Origin: an uncultured Bacteroidales bacterium
GTDB taxonomy: Bacteria; Bacteroidota; Bacteroidia; Bacteroidales; P3
Direction of reading: 5' to 3'
Assembly (NCBI GenBank): GCA_900315935.1
Contig: ONBB01000002.1
Coordinates: 149,530 to 213,529 of the forward strand
DNA length: 64,000 nt
The notes under the pieces are model-generated. The model did not search any database, was not told the origin of the DNA, and saw only the letters and a list, made by a program, of their open reading frames with translations. Made by a program: the position numbers and the translations under genes. Below are positions 17,796-25,880 of this stretch, piece after piece (the first letter of the stretch is position 1; each line of letters starts with the position of its first letter).

Positions 17796-18656
17796 CTACT
17801 CCTTGAAGAAAGACGCTATTTCTCGCTCATCGATGTTGCGCGAGTGGTAGGTGGCAACGACCTCCCTGCCGTCGAGCAGCATTACCAGCGGACGCGCGCC
17901 ATGTGTGATCGAGATGAATAGCTCTTGAGTAATGTCGGAAGGCAGGATATACACGATACGGGAGGGGTCGATACCATGGCGGCTGACAATACCATCCAGT
18001 TTCTCGCGGGCTATTTTGCAGTACGGACAGCGTTGGGTAACAAAAGCCACCACGCGGCGGTCGTTTCCCAGGCCGCGCACCTCCAATGGCTGCCCGGGCT
18101 GAAGGGCCGTGTCGAGATAAGTCTCATTGTAGGGTAACCGCTGCTTGCCGAAAGCCCAATTATCCGGCACCGACACCACAAAAGGCATCACCAACGCAGC
18201 AAGGAGCCCAGGGGCCAGCAACCACCACTTGGGCGGCAACAGCGGTTTCGGATGGAGGTGGAAATGCCAGATGACGAGCAAGATAAGTACTGCATTTTTC
18301 AACAGCGACTGGATGGGATCCATCTGTACCCACTGGCCGAAACATTGGCAGGAATCGTTGCGTCCCACCAGCGCTGCGTAGCAAAGGAAGAGGCTGAAAA
18401 AAAGGAGGGTGCCGAGGGTAGCCAAACGCGTAAGGCGGGGATACCAGCCTGCGAGTATCAAGAGCGCCAACACCAACTCGAGCCCGATGCACAGGCGAGC
18501 CAGGATGAAGCAGACATTCAGCGGCAGGAAACCAAAGGAATAGACATAGACCTCAAATTGGTCGATGCCGGCCATCTTGGAGACCGCCGAAAGGACAAAC
18601 ACCGCCGCCACGACGATGCGCAGCAGCCACGAGAGCAACCGTGCCTTAACCGCCAT
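17796..18656 (-). CDS. MauE/DoxX-like membrane protein fused to a thioredoxin-like domain
   Basis: The 286-residue protein has four N-terminal membrane helices of the MauE/DoxX type, with the cysteine segment NDSCQCFGQW around residue 104 that is characteristic of MauE-like quinone/disulfide exchange proteins. After another helix near residue 155 the C-terminal half has a thioredoxin-like segment with the redox motif CPYC and a fold ending in ARPLVMLLDG. The likely role is moving electrons across the inner membrane to keep periplasmic thiols in the right state. It overlaps the upstream lipoprotein by 11 bases, tying it to the two cysteine-rich lipoproteins. Confidence 0.85.
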   Translation of the reverse strand: MAVKARLLSWLLRIVVAAVFVLSAVSKMAGIDQFEVYVYSFGFLPLNVCFILARLCIGLELVLALLILAGWYPRLTRLATLGTLLFFSLFLCYAALVGRNDSCQCFGQWVQMDPIQSLLKNAVLILLVIWHFHLHPKPLLPPKWWLLAPGLLAALVMPFVVSVPDNWAFGKQRLPYNETYLDTALQPGQPLEVRGLGNDRRVVAFVTQRCPYCKIAREKLDGIVSRHGIDPSRIVYILPSDITQELFISITHGARPLVMLLDGREVVATYHSRNIDEREIASFFKE

Positions 18657-18909
18657 ACTCGCGACAGTTCACCTTGTGTACATCAACGTGCGTCAGGCTG
18701 TGTTCGTTGTTGGCATTCGTGGTATGCTCCTCAAAGGCAAACTCTGTAATGTCCTCACACTTGATGCTGCCATCCACCACCAGGATATTCAATGCGTTGG
18801 GATGATCCTGGCCGTCGGCGTACACGCACTTGCACTGATGCTCCTTGCCGCAAGCCGACAACGCGGCGAGCAGAAGCAAGGCGGCAATGGGAAAAAAAAG
18901 CTTCTTCAT
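18646..18909 (-). CDS. small cysteine-rich lipoprotein 1
   Basis: The 87-residue product has a lipoprotein signal (LLAALSAC, Cys about residue 20). The mature part carries four more cysteines in the pattern HQCKCVY...IKCEDI...VNCRE. The adjacent gene at 18915-19160 has the same pattern (TCRCAV...GECEDL...VCTDF), so the two are paralogs. No metal-binding family comes to mind. It is 5 bases after its sister and overlaps the MauE/thioredoxin-like gene by 11 bases. The cysteine spacing and the neighbour suggest a disulfide-bonded or metal-binding periplasmic protein; this is inference. Confidence 0.78.
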   Translation of the reverse strand: MKKLFFPIAALLLLAALSACGKEHQCKCVYADGQDHPNALNILVVDGSIKCEDITEFAFEEHTTNANNEHSLTHVDVHKVNCREYGG

Positions 18910-18914
18910 ATCGG

Positions 18915-19160
18915 TTATTTGTTATAGACGGAATCAATGGTGAACTGGAAATCGGTGCAAACCAGCGAGTCGACACGAAGCGAGTCCAGCGGTGTGTGAT
19001 AGGTGAAAAGTTTAAGGTCTTCGCACTCGCCCGATTCAATCTTGATGACACGCACCTTGGACGTGCCGATGACTGCACAGCGGCAGGTCTTCTGCTTCGA
19101 GCAGCCCACTGCCAGAACGACGGCGGCCAGGGCCGAGAGGATGATTACTTTGCGTTTCAT
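18915..19160 (-). CDS. small cysteine-rich lipoprotein 2
   Basis: The 81-residue product begins MKRKVIILSALAAVVLAVGC with the lipid Cys at residue 20, then CRC, GECEDL and VCTDF in the same order as its paralog downstream. Its ATG directly abuts the ftsK stop (19161), so it is translated from the ftsK transcript unless a promoter lies inside ftsK. No function is known. The mature protein is only about 60 residues, so the four cysteines must define its fold. Confidence 0.78.
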   Translation of the reverse strand: MKRKVIILSALAAVVLAVGCSKQKTCRCAVIGTSKVRVIKIESGECEDLKLFTYHTPLDSLRVDSLVCTDFQFTIDSVYNK

Positions 19161-21725
19161 TTATAATGATTTTAATAATTCTTCAAGAGAGACTTCATCG
19201 TGGATAAGCACGTCGCGGGGCTTGCTGCCGTTGCTGGGCCCCACGATACCGGCGGCCTCGAGCTGGTCGATGATGCGGCCGGCACGGTTGTATCCCAACT
19301 GGAGCTTGCGCTGCAGGAGCGAGGTGGAACCGAACTGGGATGCCACCACCAGCCGCGCGGCGTCGTTGAAGAACTCGTCCTTGTTCTTGGCGTCGAACTC
19401 CTTGTTGGGCTCCTCGTTCTCGTCGAGATATTCCGGCAACTCAAAGCCGTCGGGATAGCCCCGCTGGTCGCCGATGAACTTGACCAGCTTCTCGATTTCG
19501 GGCGTGTCGATGAGGGCACACTGCAGGCGTATCATATCCTTGCCGGCCAGCGAGATAAGCATGTCGCCGCGCCCGATAAGCTGCTGCGCGCCGCCGGTGT
19601 CGAGGATGGTCTTGCTGTCGATGCCGGAGGTAACACGGAAGGCCACACGGGCAGGGAAGTTGGCCTTGATGGTGCCGGTGATGATGTTGGTGGTGGGGCG
19701 CTGGGTGGCGATGATGAGGTGTATGCCCACGGCGCGGGCCAGCTGGGCCAGGCGGGCGATTGGCAGCTCCACTTCCTTGCCGGCGGTCATAATCAGGTCG
19801 CCGAACTCGTCGATAACCACCACGATATAAGGCAGGTAGCGATGCCCGTTCTCGGGATTGAGCATGCGCTTGCAGAACTTCTCGTTGTATTCGGTAATCT
19901 TGCGCACCTTGGCAGCCTTGAGCAGGTCGTAGCGGCTGTCCATCTCGATGCAGAGGCTGTTGAGCGTGCGCACCACCTTCTTGACGTCGGTGATGACAGC
20001 GTCCTCCTCGTCGGGCATCTTGGCCAGGTAGTGCCGCTCGAGGGCCGAGTAGAGGCTGAACTCCACCTTCTTGGGGTCTACCAGCACCAGCTTGAGCTCC
20101 GAGGGGTGCTTCTTGTACAGCAGCGACGCCAGCACGGCGTTGAGGCCGACCGACTTACCCGTGCCCGTGGCACCGGCCATCAGCAGGTGGGGCATCTTGG
20201 CCAGGTCGGTTACCAGCGGCTTGTTGTTGATATCCTTGCCGAAAGCGATAGGGAGCTCCATCTTGGCATCCTGGAACTCGGGGCTTTCCAGCATGGTTTT
20301 CATGGCCACTATCTGGGGCTTGGCGTTGGGCACCTCGATACCCACGTTGCTCTCGCCCGGGATGGGGGCTATGATGCGTATGCCGAGGGCCGCCAGCGAG
20401 AGGGCGATATCGTCCTCCAGGTTCTTGATTTTGCTGATGCGGACACCGGGGGCGGGCTTGATTTTGTAGAGGGTAACGGTGGGGCCGGTGATGGCGGTGA
20501 TGTCGGTAATCTCGATACCGTAGTCGCGCAGGGTCTGCACAATGCGGTCCTTGTTGGTTACCAGTTCCTCCATCGTAACCTTGGTGTTGGCGGCCTCCCA
20601 GTCCTCGAGGAACGTGGTGGCGGGCATCTCGAAGTCAGAGAGGTCGAGGTGCGGGTCGTAGGGGTCGTCGAGGCCATAGTGGCGGCGGTAGTCGTCGTCG
20701 GCCAAGGTCTCCTCCTCGGCCTCTGCAACGCTGGCAGGCGCTTCAGCCTCTTCGGTCTCTGCGGGCACCTCGTCCTGCCCCACCACGGTGAAGGTAACAC
20801 CGTCGGCAGCCGGGGCGGGAGCCTCAAGCTCCGCTGTGCCTTGGGCCTTGGCGTTGATGCGGGCGAACTCGTCGTTGATGTCGAAAGCCGGCTCGGGGTC
20901 CACCGGCAGGTCGACCGGCGTGGTGTTGGCGGGCGTGTGGAACAGCGCCATGGCTTCCTCGTCGAAGTCAGCCCCCTCATCCTCGCTGGCAGTACCAGGA
21001 TTACTAGCAAAACTAGAATTACTAGCTGTACTAGGAATACTGGCCTTAACGGCACTGGCCTCGCCGGAATCCTTCTCCGTGTGGTCGGTCGCCACGTCTT
21101 CCAACTGGCGCTCCACGGCCTTGACCGCACTCTTGAAATCCACCTTGGGCATGTGCACCTCGGGAATCTCCATCTTGTGCACCAGCACCAGGAAGAGCAC
21201 CGCAAGGAAGAGCAGCAGCACCAGCGTCCACCAGCTCATAAGGCTGTGGAGCGGCTCGGCCAGCTGGAGACCTATGCCGGCGAAATGCTCGAAACCCGAA
21301 GCGCTGCGCACCCAGGCGCCGCCGATGTAGCCGAGGGTAACCGATACCCACAGCATCCAGAACATCGTGCTGCCGAAGGTCTTCCACCAGGGCAACACCT
21401 TGACGTCCCACAGGCGCATGCCGTAGACGAAGAAAAGGAGCGCGAAACCCAGCGACCCTATGCCGAAGAGGCGGTTGGTGAAGAACTCGGCCAGCGACTG
21501 GCCCAGGCTGCCCAGCCAGCGTCCACGCGTGCCGCAGTCGGTGGCGTAGTAGCCCACCAGCGCCAATAGCAGGAAGAGGGCAAACATGACGTATACCGCA
21601 CCGCGGATGCGGGCGCACTGACGGCTGCGCAGGAATGCGGCGAACGCCCCGGAGCGCCGCTTCTTGGGCTTCGGGGCGGACTTGCCTTTGGTCTTGGATG
21701 AGGATTTCTTTTTGGTGCTTGCCAC
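19161..21725 (-). CDS. ftsK: DNA translocase FtsK
   Basis: FtsK is the septal ATPase that pumps chromosome ends and activates XerCD at dif. The 854-residue protein has a basic cytosolic start, four membrane helices within about residues 40-190, an acidic Ala/Glu-rich linker, the motor with Walker A GATGTGKSVG near 515 and Walker B VVIDEFGDL, and a C-terminal winged-helix gamma domain (LQLGYNRAGRIIDQLEAAGI). The linker contains a 9-bp-period array giving STASNSSFASNPGTAS. The stop touches the start of the first small lipoprotein gene. Confidence 0.97.
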   Translation of the reverse strand: MASTKKKSSSKTKGKSAPKPKKRRSGAFAAFLRSRQCARIRGAVYVMFALFLLLALVGYYATDCGTRGRWLGSLGQSLAEFFTNRLFGIGSLGFALLFFVYGMRLWDVKVLPWWKTFGSTMFWMLWVSVTLGYIGGAWVRSASGFEHFAGIGLQLAEPLHSLMSWWTLVLLLFLAVLFLVLVHKMEIPEVHMPKVDFKSAVKAVERQLEDVATDHTEKDSGEASAVKASIPSTASNSSFASNPGTASEDEGADFDEEAMALFHTPANTTPVDLPVDPEPAFDINDEFARINAKAQGTAELEAPAPAADGVTFTVVGQDEVPAETEEAEAPASVAEAEEETLADDDYRRHYGLDDPYDPHLDLSDFEMPATTFLEDWEAANTKVTMEELVTNKDRIVQTLRDYGIEITDITAITGPTVTLYKIKPAPGVRISKIKNLEDDIALSLAALGIRIIAPIPGESNVGIEVPNAKPQIVAMKTMLESPEFQDAKMELPIAFGKDINNKPLVTDLAKMPHLLMAGATGTGKSVGLNAVLASLLYKKHPSELKLVLVDPKKVEFSLYSALERHYLAKMPDEEDAVITDVKKVVRTLNSLCIEMDSRYDLLKAAKVRKITEYNEKFCKRMLNPENGHRYLPYIVVVIDEFGDLIMTAGKEVELPIARLAQLARAVGIHLIIATQRPTTNIITGTIKANFPARVAFRVTSGIDSKTILDTGGAQQLIGRGDMLISLAGKDMIRLQCALIDTPEIEKLVKFIGDQRGYPDGFELPEYLDENEEPNKEFDAKNKDEFFNDAARLVVASQFGSTSLLQRKLQLGYNRAGRIIDQLEAAGIVGPSNGSKPRDVLIHDEVSLEELLKSL
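20992..21045. repeat. 9-bp-period CTAG array inside ftsK
   Basis: Degenerate 9-bp units, each with ACTAG or a one-base variant (TTACTAGCA, AAACTAGAA, TTACTAGCT, GTACTAGGA), run without gaps. Because the period is three codons the reading frame of the FtsK linker is kept. Confidence 0.8.
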
Positions 21726-21749
21726 TGTGCTATGTATTGTAGGTGTGCG

Positions 21750-22505
21750 TTACTCGCCCTGAAGCAGTTCAATCTCCTCCTGGAGCTGCTCGAAGAGCTC
21801 GCGGAGGTCTTCGTCGGAGAGGGTCTCGTAGCCGTCGGGCAGCAGGAAGTCGGCCTCCTTCACCTTGCCGCTGACAATTTCGGTGGCAGTGTAGGTGATG
21901 GCGCGGCCCTCGCCGGCATCCATCGTGCACTCAAGGGGCATTCCCTTGATGCCATTGAAGATGGAGTTGTAGGCCGGGCCTATCTCCTTGGCGTACCACA
22001 TGACCATCGGGTGGTCCACACCCTCCTCGTCATACATGTGGCGAATCATCTTGTAGGCTGTGTGGCCGGCAATCTGCTTGGTCTCGCTGTCGACATACTC
22101 GAAGTAGAAGTGGCCGGGTTCGGTGTCGACGATGGTCAGCGAATCAAAGCTCTCGGGCTTGGCCTCGCTCTTGACCACAATCTTGCCGCTGCCCTGATAA
22201 GTGAACTCCGAACCGTTGGAGCGGAGGTAGCCCAGCAGCTGGCTGAGGTCCATGCACTGGGTGGTCTTCAGGTTGTTGACCAGCACGCACTCGGCGCCCA
22301 TGCCACCCAGGAAGATGGCACTCTTGGTGAACATGTTGTTGCCGTCGACCTTGATTTCGGCCTTGGCCACCTCTTCGGGAATCTGCATGGCGACAGTGCC
22401 GGTGGACTCCACTTTGTACTTGACAATTCCTTTGAAGTTGTTCTGGGCCACGAGGGTGCCGGCGGCAAGGGCCAGCACGGCGGCCAGGGTGATGATTTTC
22501 TTCAT
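21750..22505 (-). CDS. secreted protein, DUF4412/GLPGLI-like
   Basis: The 251-residue product starts MKKIITLAAVLALAAGTLVAQ, a signal peptide cleaved after AQ. The mature part (FKGIVKYKVES..., later SLTIVDTEPGHFYFEYVDSETKQIAGHTAYK) fits the broad Bacteroidota families of periplasmic proteins annotated DUF4412 or GLPGLI, which have no known activity. The C-terminus is a glutamate-rich helix (ELFEQLQEEIELLQGE). I prefer the ATG at 22505; the open frame extends 51 codons further but without a signal peptide. It lies 24 bases upstream of ftsK on the same strand. Confidence 0.78.
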   Translation of the reverse strand: MKKIITLAAVLALAAGTLVAQNNFKGIVKYKVESTGTVAMQIPEEVAKAEIKVDGNNMFTKSAIFLGGMGAECVLVNNLKTTQCMDLSQLLGYLRSNGSEFTYQGSGKIVVKSEAKPESFDSLTIVDTEPGHFYFEYVDSETKQIAGHTAYKMIRHMYDEEGVDHPMVMWYAKEIGPAYNSIFNGIKGMPLECTMDAGEGRAITYTATEIVSGKVKEADFLLPDGYETLSDEDLRELFEQLQEEIELLQGE

Positions 22506-22649
22506 TCTATCGTTGTTTTTACAAGTTTCTAATTGGGTAATATAACTGCATCGCGCATGTTTTATTGTACCCATAATGAAAAAAAGCGCACTTTTCAACC
22601 CAACACACTGATAGACAGCACACTGAACCCGACATCTTTTTTCACACCC

Positions 22650-22693
22650 GTTTCCCACCCGTTTCCCACCCGTTTCCCACCCGTTCCCCCTCC
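22650..22693. repeat. 11-bp tandem array in spacer
   Basis: Three exact copies and one variant of the unit GTTTCCCACCC lie in the 317-base spacer between the DUF4412-like gene and folC. Related arrays of 11-bp period, on the opposite strand sense (GGGGAACGGTA), occur at 52977-53020 and 62387-62430. The rest of the spacer holds the dispersed motif at 22719 and a hairpin at 22766. Confidence 0.85.
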
Positions 22694-22718
22694 CCTGCCA
22701 TTGCCCTAGTATGTATTA

Positions 22719-22740
22719 AGAGGGGCAAAACCTATAGCTT
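22719..22740 (+). repeat. dispersed AGGGGCAAAACCTATA motif, copy 1
   Basis: AGAGGGGCAAAACCTATA followed by GCTT recurs in the same orientation at 33249-33270 and 44429-44450, always in a spacer and always preceded by a C-rich stretch and GTA-purine. It is about 22 bases at the core. It codes for nothing visible. Confidence 0.75.
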
Positions 22741-22765
22741 ACTAACTACTGTCTATCAGGTAATT

Positions 22766-22791
22766 AAAAACGGCCCGCGAAGGGCCGTTTT
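22766..22791. terminator. hairpin terminator after the DUF4412-like gene spacer
   Basis: AAAACGGCCC and GGGCCGTTTT form a ten-base-pair stem around GCGAA. With A's on the left and T's on the right it can serve either strand. It lies 32 bases past the folC stop on the minus strand. Confidence 0.75.
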
Positions 22792-22822
22792 CGAACTTTT
22801 GAACGTAAAATTGGGGGGTATT

Positions 22823-24082
22823 TTATCCTGCCAGGGCGTCGGCGATAAGGAAGATGGAGCCGGTAACCAGCACCAGGTCGCCAGGGGCGGCCGCAGCGCG
22901 CGCGGCGGCGATGGCATCCTTGACGCTGACGTAGGCGTCGCCCTCGATACCCATCTCGCGGGCGGCCGCCTGCAGTTCGCCTACGGGCAGCCCACGGGGC
23001 ACGCTGGGCTGGCTGAAGCGCCAGGTAAGCGAGGCGCGAGGTGTGTGGAGTGAAGTGCGGAGCAGGGCGAGGATTTTCCTATAATCCTTGTCGTTGACAC
23101 AGCCGTAAATAACGTGCAAGTGATTGTATTTCACCACCGAAAGGCTCTGCATCATAGCCTCGATGCCGTCGGCGTTGTGGGCCGTCTCGCAGATGGTCAG
23201 CGGCTGCTCGCCGATCTTCTCCCAGCGGCCCCGCAGGTGGGTGTTGGTTACCACGCGGGCGAGACCCCTCTGGAGTGAGGAATGAGGAATGAGGAATGAG
23301 GAATTCTCTCTTAATACATCCACCGCCTGCAGCACCGTGGCCAGGTTCTTGCGCTGGTAGGCGCCGGTGAGTTCGGTGGTGTAGTCGGTGATGTTGTCGA
23401 TGCGGTAGTTGTCGTCTGCGAACACAATGGGAGCCTTACGCTCGGCGGCCACGGCCTCGAACACGGGCCGCGTCTCGGGGTGGCTCTCCCCGATGACCAC
23501 CGGCACACCGGGCTTGATGATGCCGGCCTTCTCGGCGGCTATCTTGGGCAGCGTGTCGCCCAGGAACTGGGTGTGGTCGAATCCGATATTGGTGATGATG
23601 GATAGCTCGGGCGTAATGACATTGGTGCTGTCCAGTCGGCCTCCCATTCCCACCTCGATGACAGCCACATCCACCTTCTCACGCGCAAAGTAGTCGAAGG
23701 CCAACCCGACGGTCATCTCAAAAAAGGATAGAGACAGCGAGGAATGAGGTATGAGGAATGAGGAGTGGAAGCGTACCACCTCCTCCTCGGGTATCATCTC
23801 GCCGTTGATGCGTATGCGCTCGCGGAAGTCGACGAGGTGGGGCGAGGTGTAGAGGCCCACCTTGTAGCCCGCCTCCTGCAGTATGGAGGCCATGAAGTGG
23901 CTCACCGAGCCCTTGCCGTTGGTGCCGGCCACGTGGATGCTCTTGAACCTGCGCTCAGGGTGGCCCAGTGCCTCCATCATGTCGAGCGTGGGTTGTATGT
24001 CTGCCTTATAAGCCGCAGCGCCGATGCGGTGGTACATCGGCAGCTGCGCAAACATATAGTCTAGTGTCTCTTGATAGGTCAT
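22823..24082 (-). CDS. folC: folylpolyglutamate synthase / dihydrofolate synthase FolC
   Basis: FolC adds glutamates to folates and joins dihydropteroate to glutamate. The 419-residue product has the P-loop HVAGTNGKGSVSH near residue 50, the mononucleotide segment YTSPHLVDFRERIRING, the Mur-ligase-like EVGMGGRLDSTNV, and IITNIGFDHTQFLG. Two insertions not expected in the family read SSFLIPHSSL, at about residues 108-117 and 264-273; each is encoded by a 7-bp-period GAGGAAT array and lies just before a conserved block. The start at 24082 overlaps the stop of the outer-membrane barrel gene in an ATGA. Confidence 0.95.
   Translation of the reverse strand: MTYQETLDYMFAQLPMYHRIGAAAYKADIQPTLDMMEALGHPERRFKSIHVAGTNGKGSVSHFMASILQEAGYKVGLYTSPHLVDFRERIRINGEMIPEEEVVRFHSSFLIPHSSLSLSFFEMTVGLAFDYFAREKVDVAVIEVGMGGRLDSTNVITPELSIITNIGFDHTQFLGDTLPKIAAEKAGIIKPGVPVVIGESHPETRPVFEAVAAERKAPIVFADDNYRIDNITDYTTELTGAYQRKNLATVLQAVDVLRENSSFLIPHSSLQRGLARVVTNTHLRGRWEKIGEQPLTICETAHNADGIEAMMQSLSVVKYNHLHVIYGCVNDKDYRKILALLRTSLHTPRASLTWRFSQPSVPRGLPVGELQAAAREMGIEGDAYVSVKDAIAAARAAAAPGDLVLVTGSIFLIADALAG
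23276..23303. repeat. 7-bp-period array inside folC (second insert)
   Basis: Four exact tandem copies of TGAGGAA lie inside folC. On the coding strand, with flanking bases, they give SSFLIPHSSL ahead of the GLARV block. Confidence 0.85.
23739..23766. repeat. 7-bp-period array inside folC (first insert)
   Basis: Four units (GAGGAAT, GAGGTAT, GAGGAAT, GAGGAGT) give nearly the same peptide as the array at 23276, ahead of the FFEMTV block of FolC. Confidence 0.85.
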
Positions 24083-25833
24083 CGGGTGGGCATGGTGTAG
24101 GTGAGTCCTAGGATGAAGAGCCCCTTGGTGGAGGGGTAGTTGGCCCAGTAGTAATAGCGCTGGAAGGCCAGGTTGTCCATCTTGAGGAAGAAGGAGAGCG
24201 CCTTGTTGTGGCGGTACTCCACTTCGGCATTGATGCCGTAGCGCACGGGCAGTTCCTCACTGGGGTCGCTCTGCATCTTGCCCAGCAGACGTCCCTCTAG
24301 GTGGAAGAGCCACTTGTCATTGTAGTTCACGTCGGCCGCCAGCAGGGCATCCCAGTCGGGGCGGTAATAGACTGCCGTGAATGGTGGAAGAAGTACACTG
24401 CCCTTTATATTAGAGTAGTGGTAGTAGTGCCCGCCCATACGCAGTGTCAGCATTTCATCATTGACAAAAGCAATGTCGGCACCAAGGGTAAACCTATTGT
24501 CGTCTAGATAGAGCGGCGTGTAGACATTCTCAAGGATAAAGTGATTGGAAAGCATGAAAGTGAGGTCGTCGTTCAGCCACGAGTAGCTCACCTCGGCGTT
24601 GGCTTCCAGTTTCTTGCTCATGCTCCAACGCAGGTGGCCTATGAGGTCGTAGTGGCGCGTGGCGCGCTGATCGGCGTTGGGAGCGATGTAGGGGTTGACG
24701 ATGCGCAGCGTGTTCCAGTTGTTGGCCTCCAGTCCGCCGGTGAAGCCCAGGCTCACGGCCACGGCCTCTTTCATCAGTTTCTTGCTCACCACCACGTCGG
24801 GGAAGAAGTGGAAGTTGGTGTTTGGCTCGTAGGAGAAGGCGTCCCAGGCCAGCATCATGCCAGTGTGGAACTGCAAGTCGTTGAATATGAAATCCACGTA
24901 TGGGTTGAACTTCACTATGTTGCGGCTGCCCTTGATGGTATCGGTAAATCCCGGGTAATCACACCCCAGCGGCATTTCGCCCTCGGGGCGGAAACGGTGG
25001 CTGTAGCCGTCCCACTCGGCGCGCAGGTAGGCTACACCCTTGTACTGGCGCAGCATGGGGAAGCCGTAGTGGATATCGCCGCTGAGGTTGAGGTTGAACT
25101 CGTTCTGGTGCCACGAGGCCCAGAGGTCGCTCAGACGCAGGTTGACCGCGTAGCCCAGCTTGTTCACGTCGAGCTGCATGTTGCGCAGGCCGATGTTCCA
25201 TGTGGCGAGGTTGTACTTGGCGCGGTAGTCGCTGCGGCTGATGTCGTCGCGTGTCTTGCCCATGACGGCCTCCAGCGTGCTGTCGGAAAAACCGTAGTAG
25301 AGGTTGTGGTCGTGCTCGTAGTTGAGGTCGGTGTACAGCTGCAGTTTCTCCTTGACGATGTACTTGCCGAAGAGGGTGATGCCGGTAACGCCGTTGTTGA
25401 TGCGCCCGTAGTCGGGGATGCTGCCCCAGGAGGAGAGGTGGTTGAAGCGCACACCGTAGGTCTTCTGCTGGTCGCGGGTGGAGCTCCAATAGAGGTCGGC
25501 CAGCGGGGTCCAGTAGTTGCCCACGCCCAGGCGCAGGTAGTTGTTGTAGAGCTTGGTGGCGGGCTCGCCGATGATGCGGGCGGCCTTGATGCGTGCTGGC
25601 TCGTAGAGTGCCTTGAGGCGACCCGGAGGTGCCACCTCGTAGCGGAACACATGGTCCATACGGCTGATGGTGTCGGTGATGCGGACGGGGAAGTTGAGTT
25701 TCTCGGCCTGCATGATGACGGGGCGGTAGGACCCCTTCACCAGCACGCTCTCGTTGTATACGTTCTCTTCCTGTGCCTGTGCGGTGGCGCCTGCCAGCAG
25801 CAGGGCTGCCATATATAGGGTTGTTCTCTTCAT
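24079..25833 (-). CDS. outer-membrane beta-barrel protein (TonB-receptor-like)
   Basis: The 584-residue protein has a signal peptide (ending TAQAQ) and then a long series of amphipathic strands rich in Tyr, Trp and Asn with short turns, typical of a 14-20-strand outer-membrane barrel. A short N-terminal segment (VLVKGSYRPVIMQAEKLNFP) is the pre-barrel part; I see no full plug domain. Such barrels are often found beside a large TPR protein in Bacteroidota, as here. The cargo is unknown. The stop overlaps the folC start by four bases. The 38-base spacer upstream is mostly a TTAACTC array. Confidence 0.83.
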   Translation of the reverse strand: MKRTTLYMAALLLAGATAQAQEENVYNESVLVKGSYRPVIMQAEKLNFPVRITDTISRMDHVFRYEVAPPGRLKALYEPARIKAARIIGEPATKLYNNYLRLGVGNYWTPLADLYWSSTRDQQKTYGVRFNHLSSWGSIPDYGRINNGVTGITLFGKYIVKEKLQLYTDLNYEHDHNLYYGFSDSTLEAVMGKTRDDISRSDYRAKYNLATWNIGLRNMQLDVNKLGYAVNLRLSDLWASWHQNEFNLNLSGDIHYGFPMLRQYKGVAYLRAEWDGYSHRFRPEGEMPLGCDYPGFTDTIKGSRNIVKFNPYVDFIFNDLQFHTGMMLAWDAFSYEPNTNFHFFPDVVVSKKLMKEAVAVSLGFTGGLEANNWNTLRIVNPYIAPNADQRATRHYDLIGHLRWSMSKKLEANAEVSYSWLNDDLTFMLSNHFILENVYTPLYLDDNRFTLGADIAFVNDEMLTLRMGGHYYHYSNIKGSVLLPPFTAVYYRPDWDALLAADVNYNDKWLFHLEGRLLGKMQSDPSEELPVRYGINAEVEYRHNKALSFFLKMDNLAFQRYYYWANYPSTKGLFILGLTYTMPTR

Positions 25834-25845
25834 GACTCTAAACTT

Positions 25846-25880
25846 TTAACTCTTAACTCTTAACTCTTAACTCATAACTC
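25846..25880. repeat. TTAACTC array spanning a stop codon
   Basis: Five consecutive 7-bp units (four TTAACTC, one ATAACTC) fill the gap between the TPR gene and the barrel gene. The TPR stop (TGA at 25872-25874 on the minus strand) and its last codons lie inside the array. Confidence 0.9.

Noticed and set aside
19200-21569. 789-codon plus-strand open frame opposite ftsK
   Set aside because: Antisense shadow of a gene with all FtsK motifs; no start context or domain.
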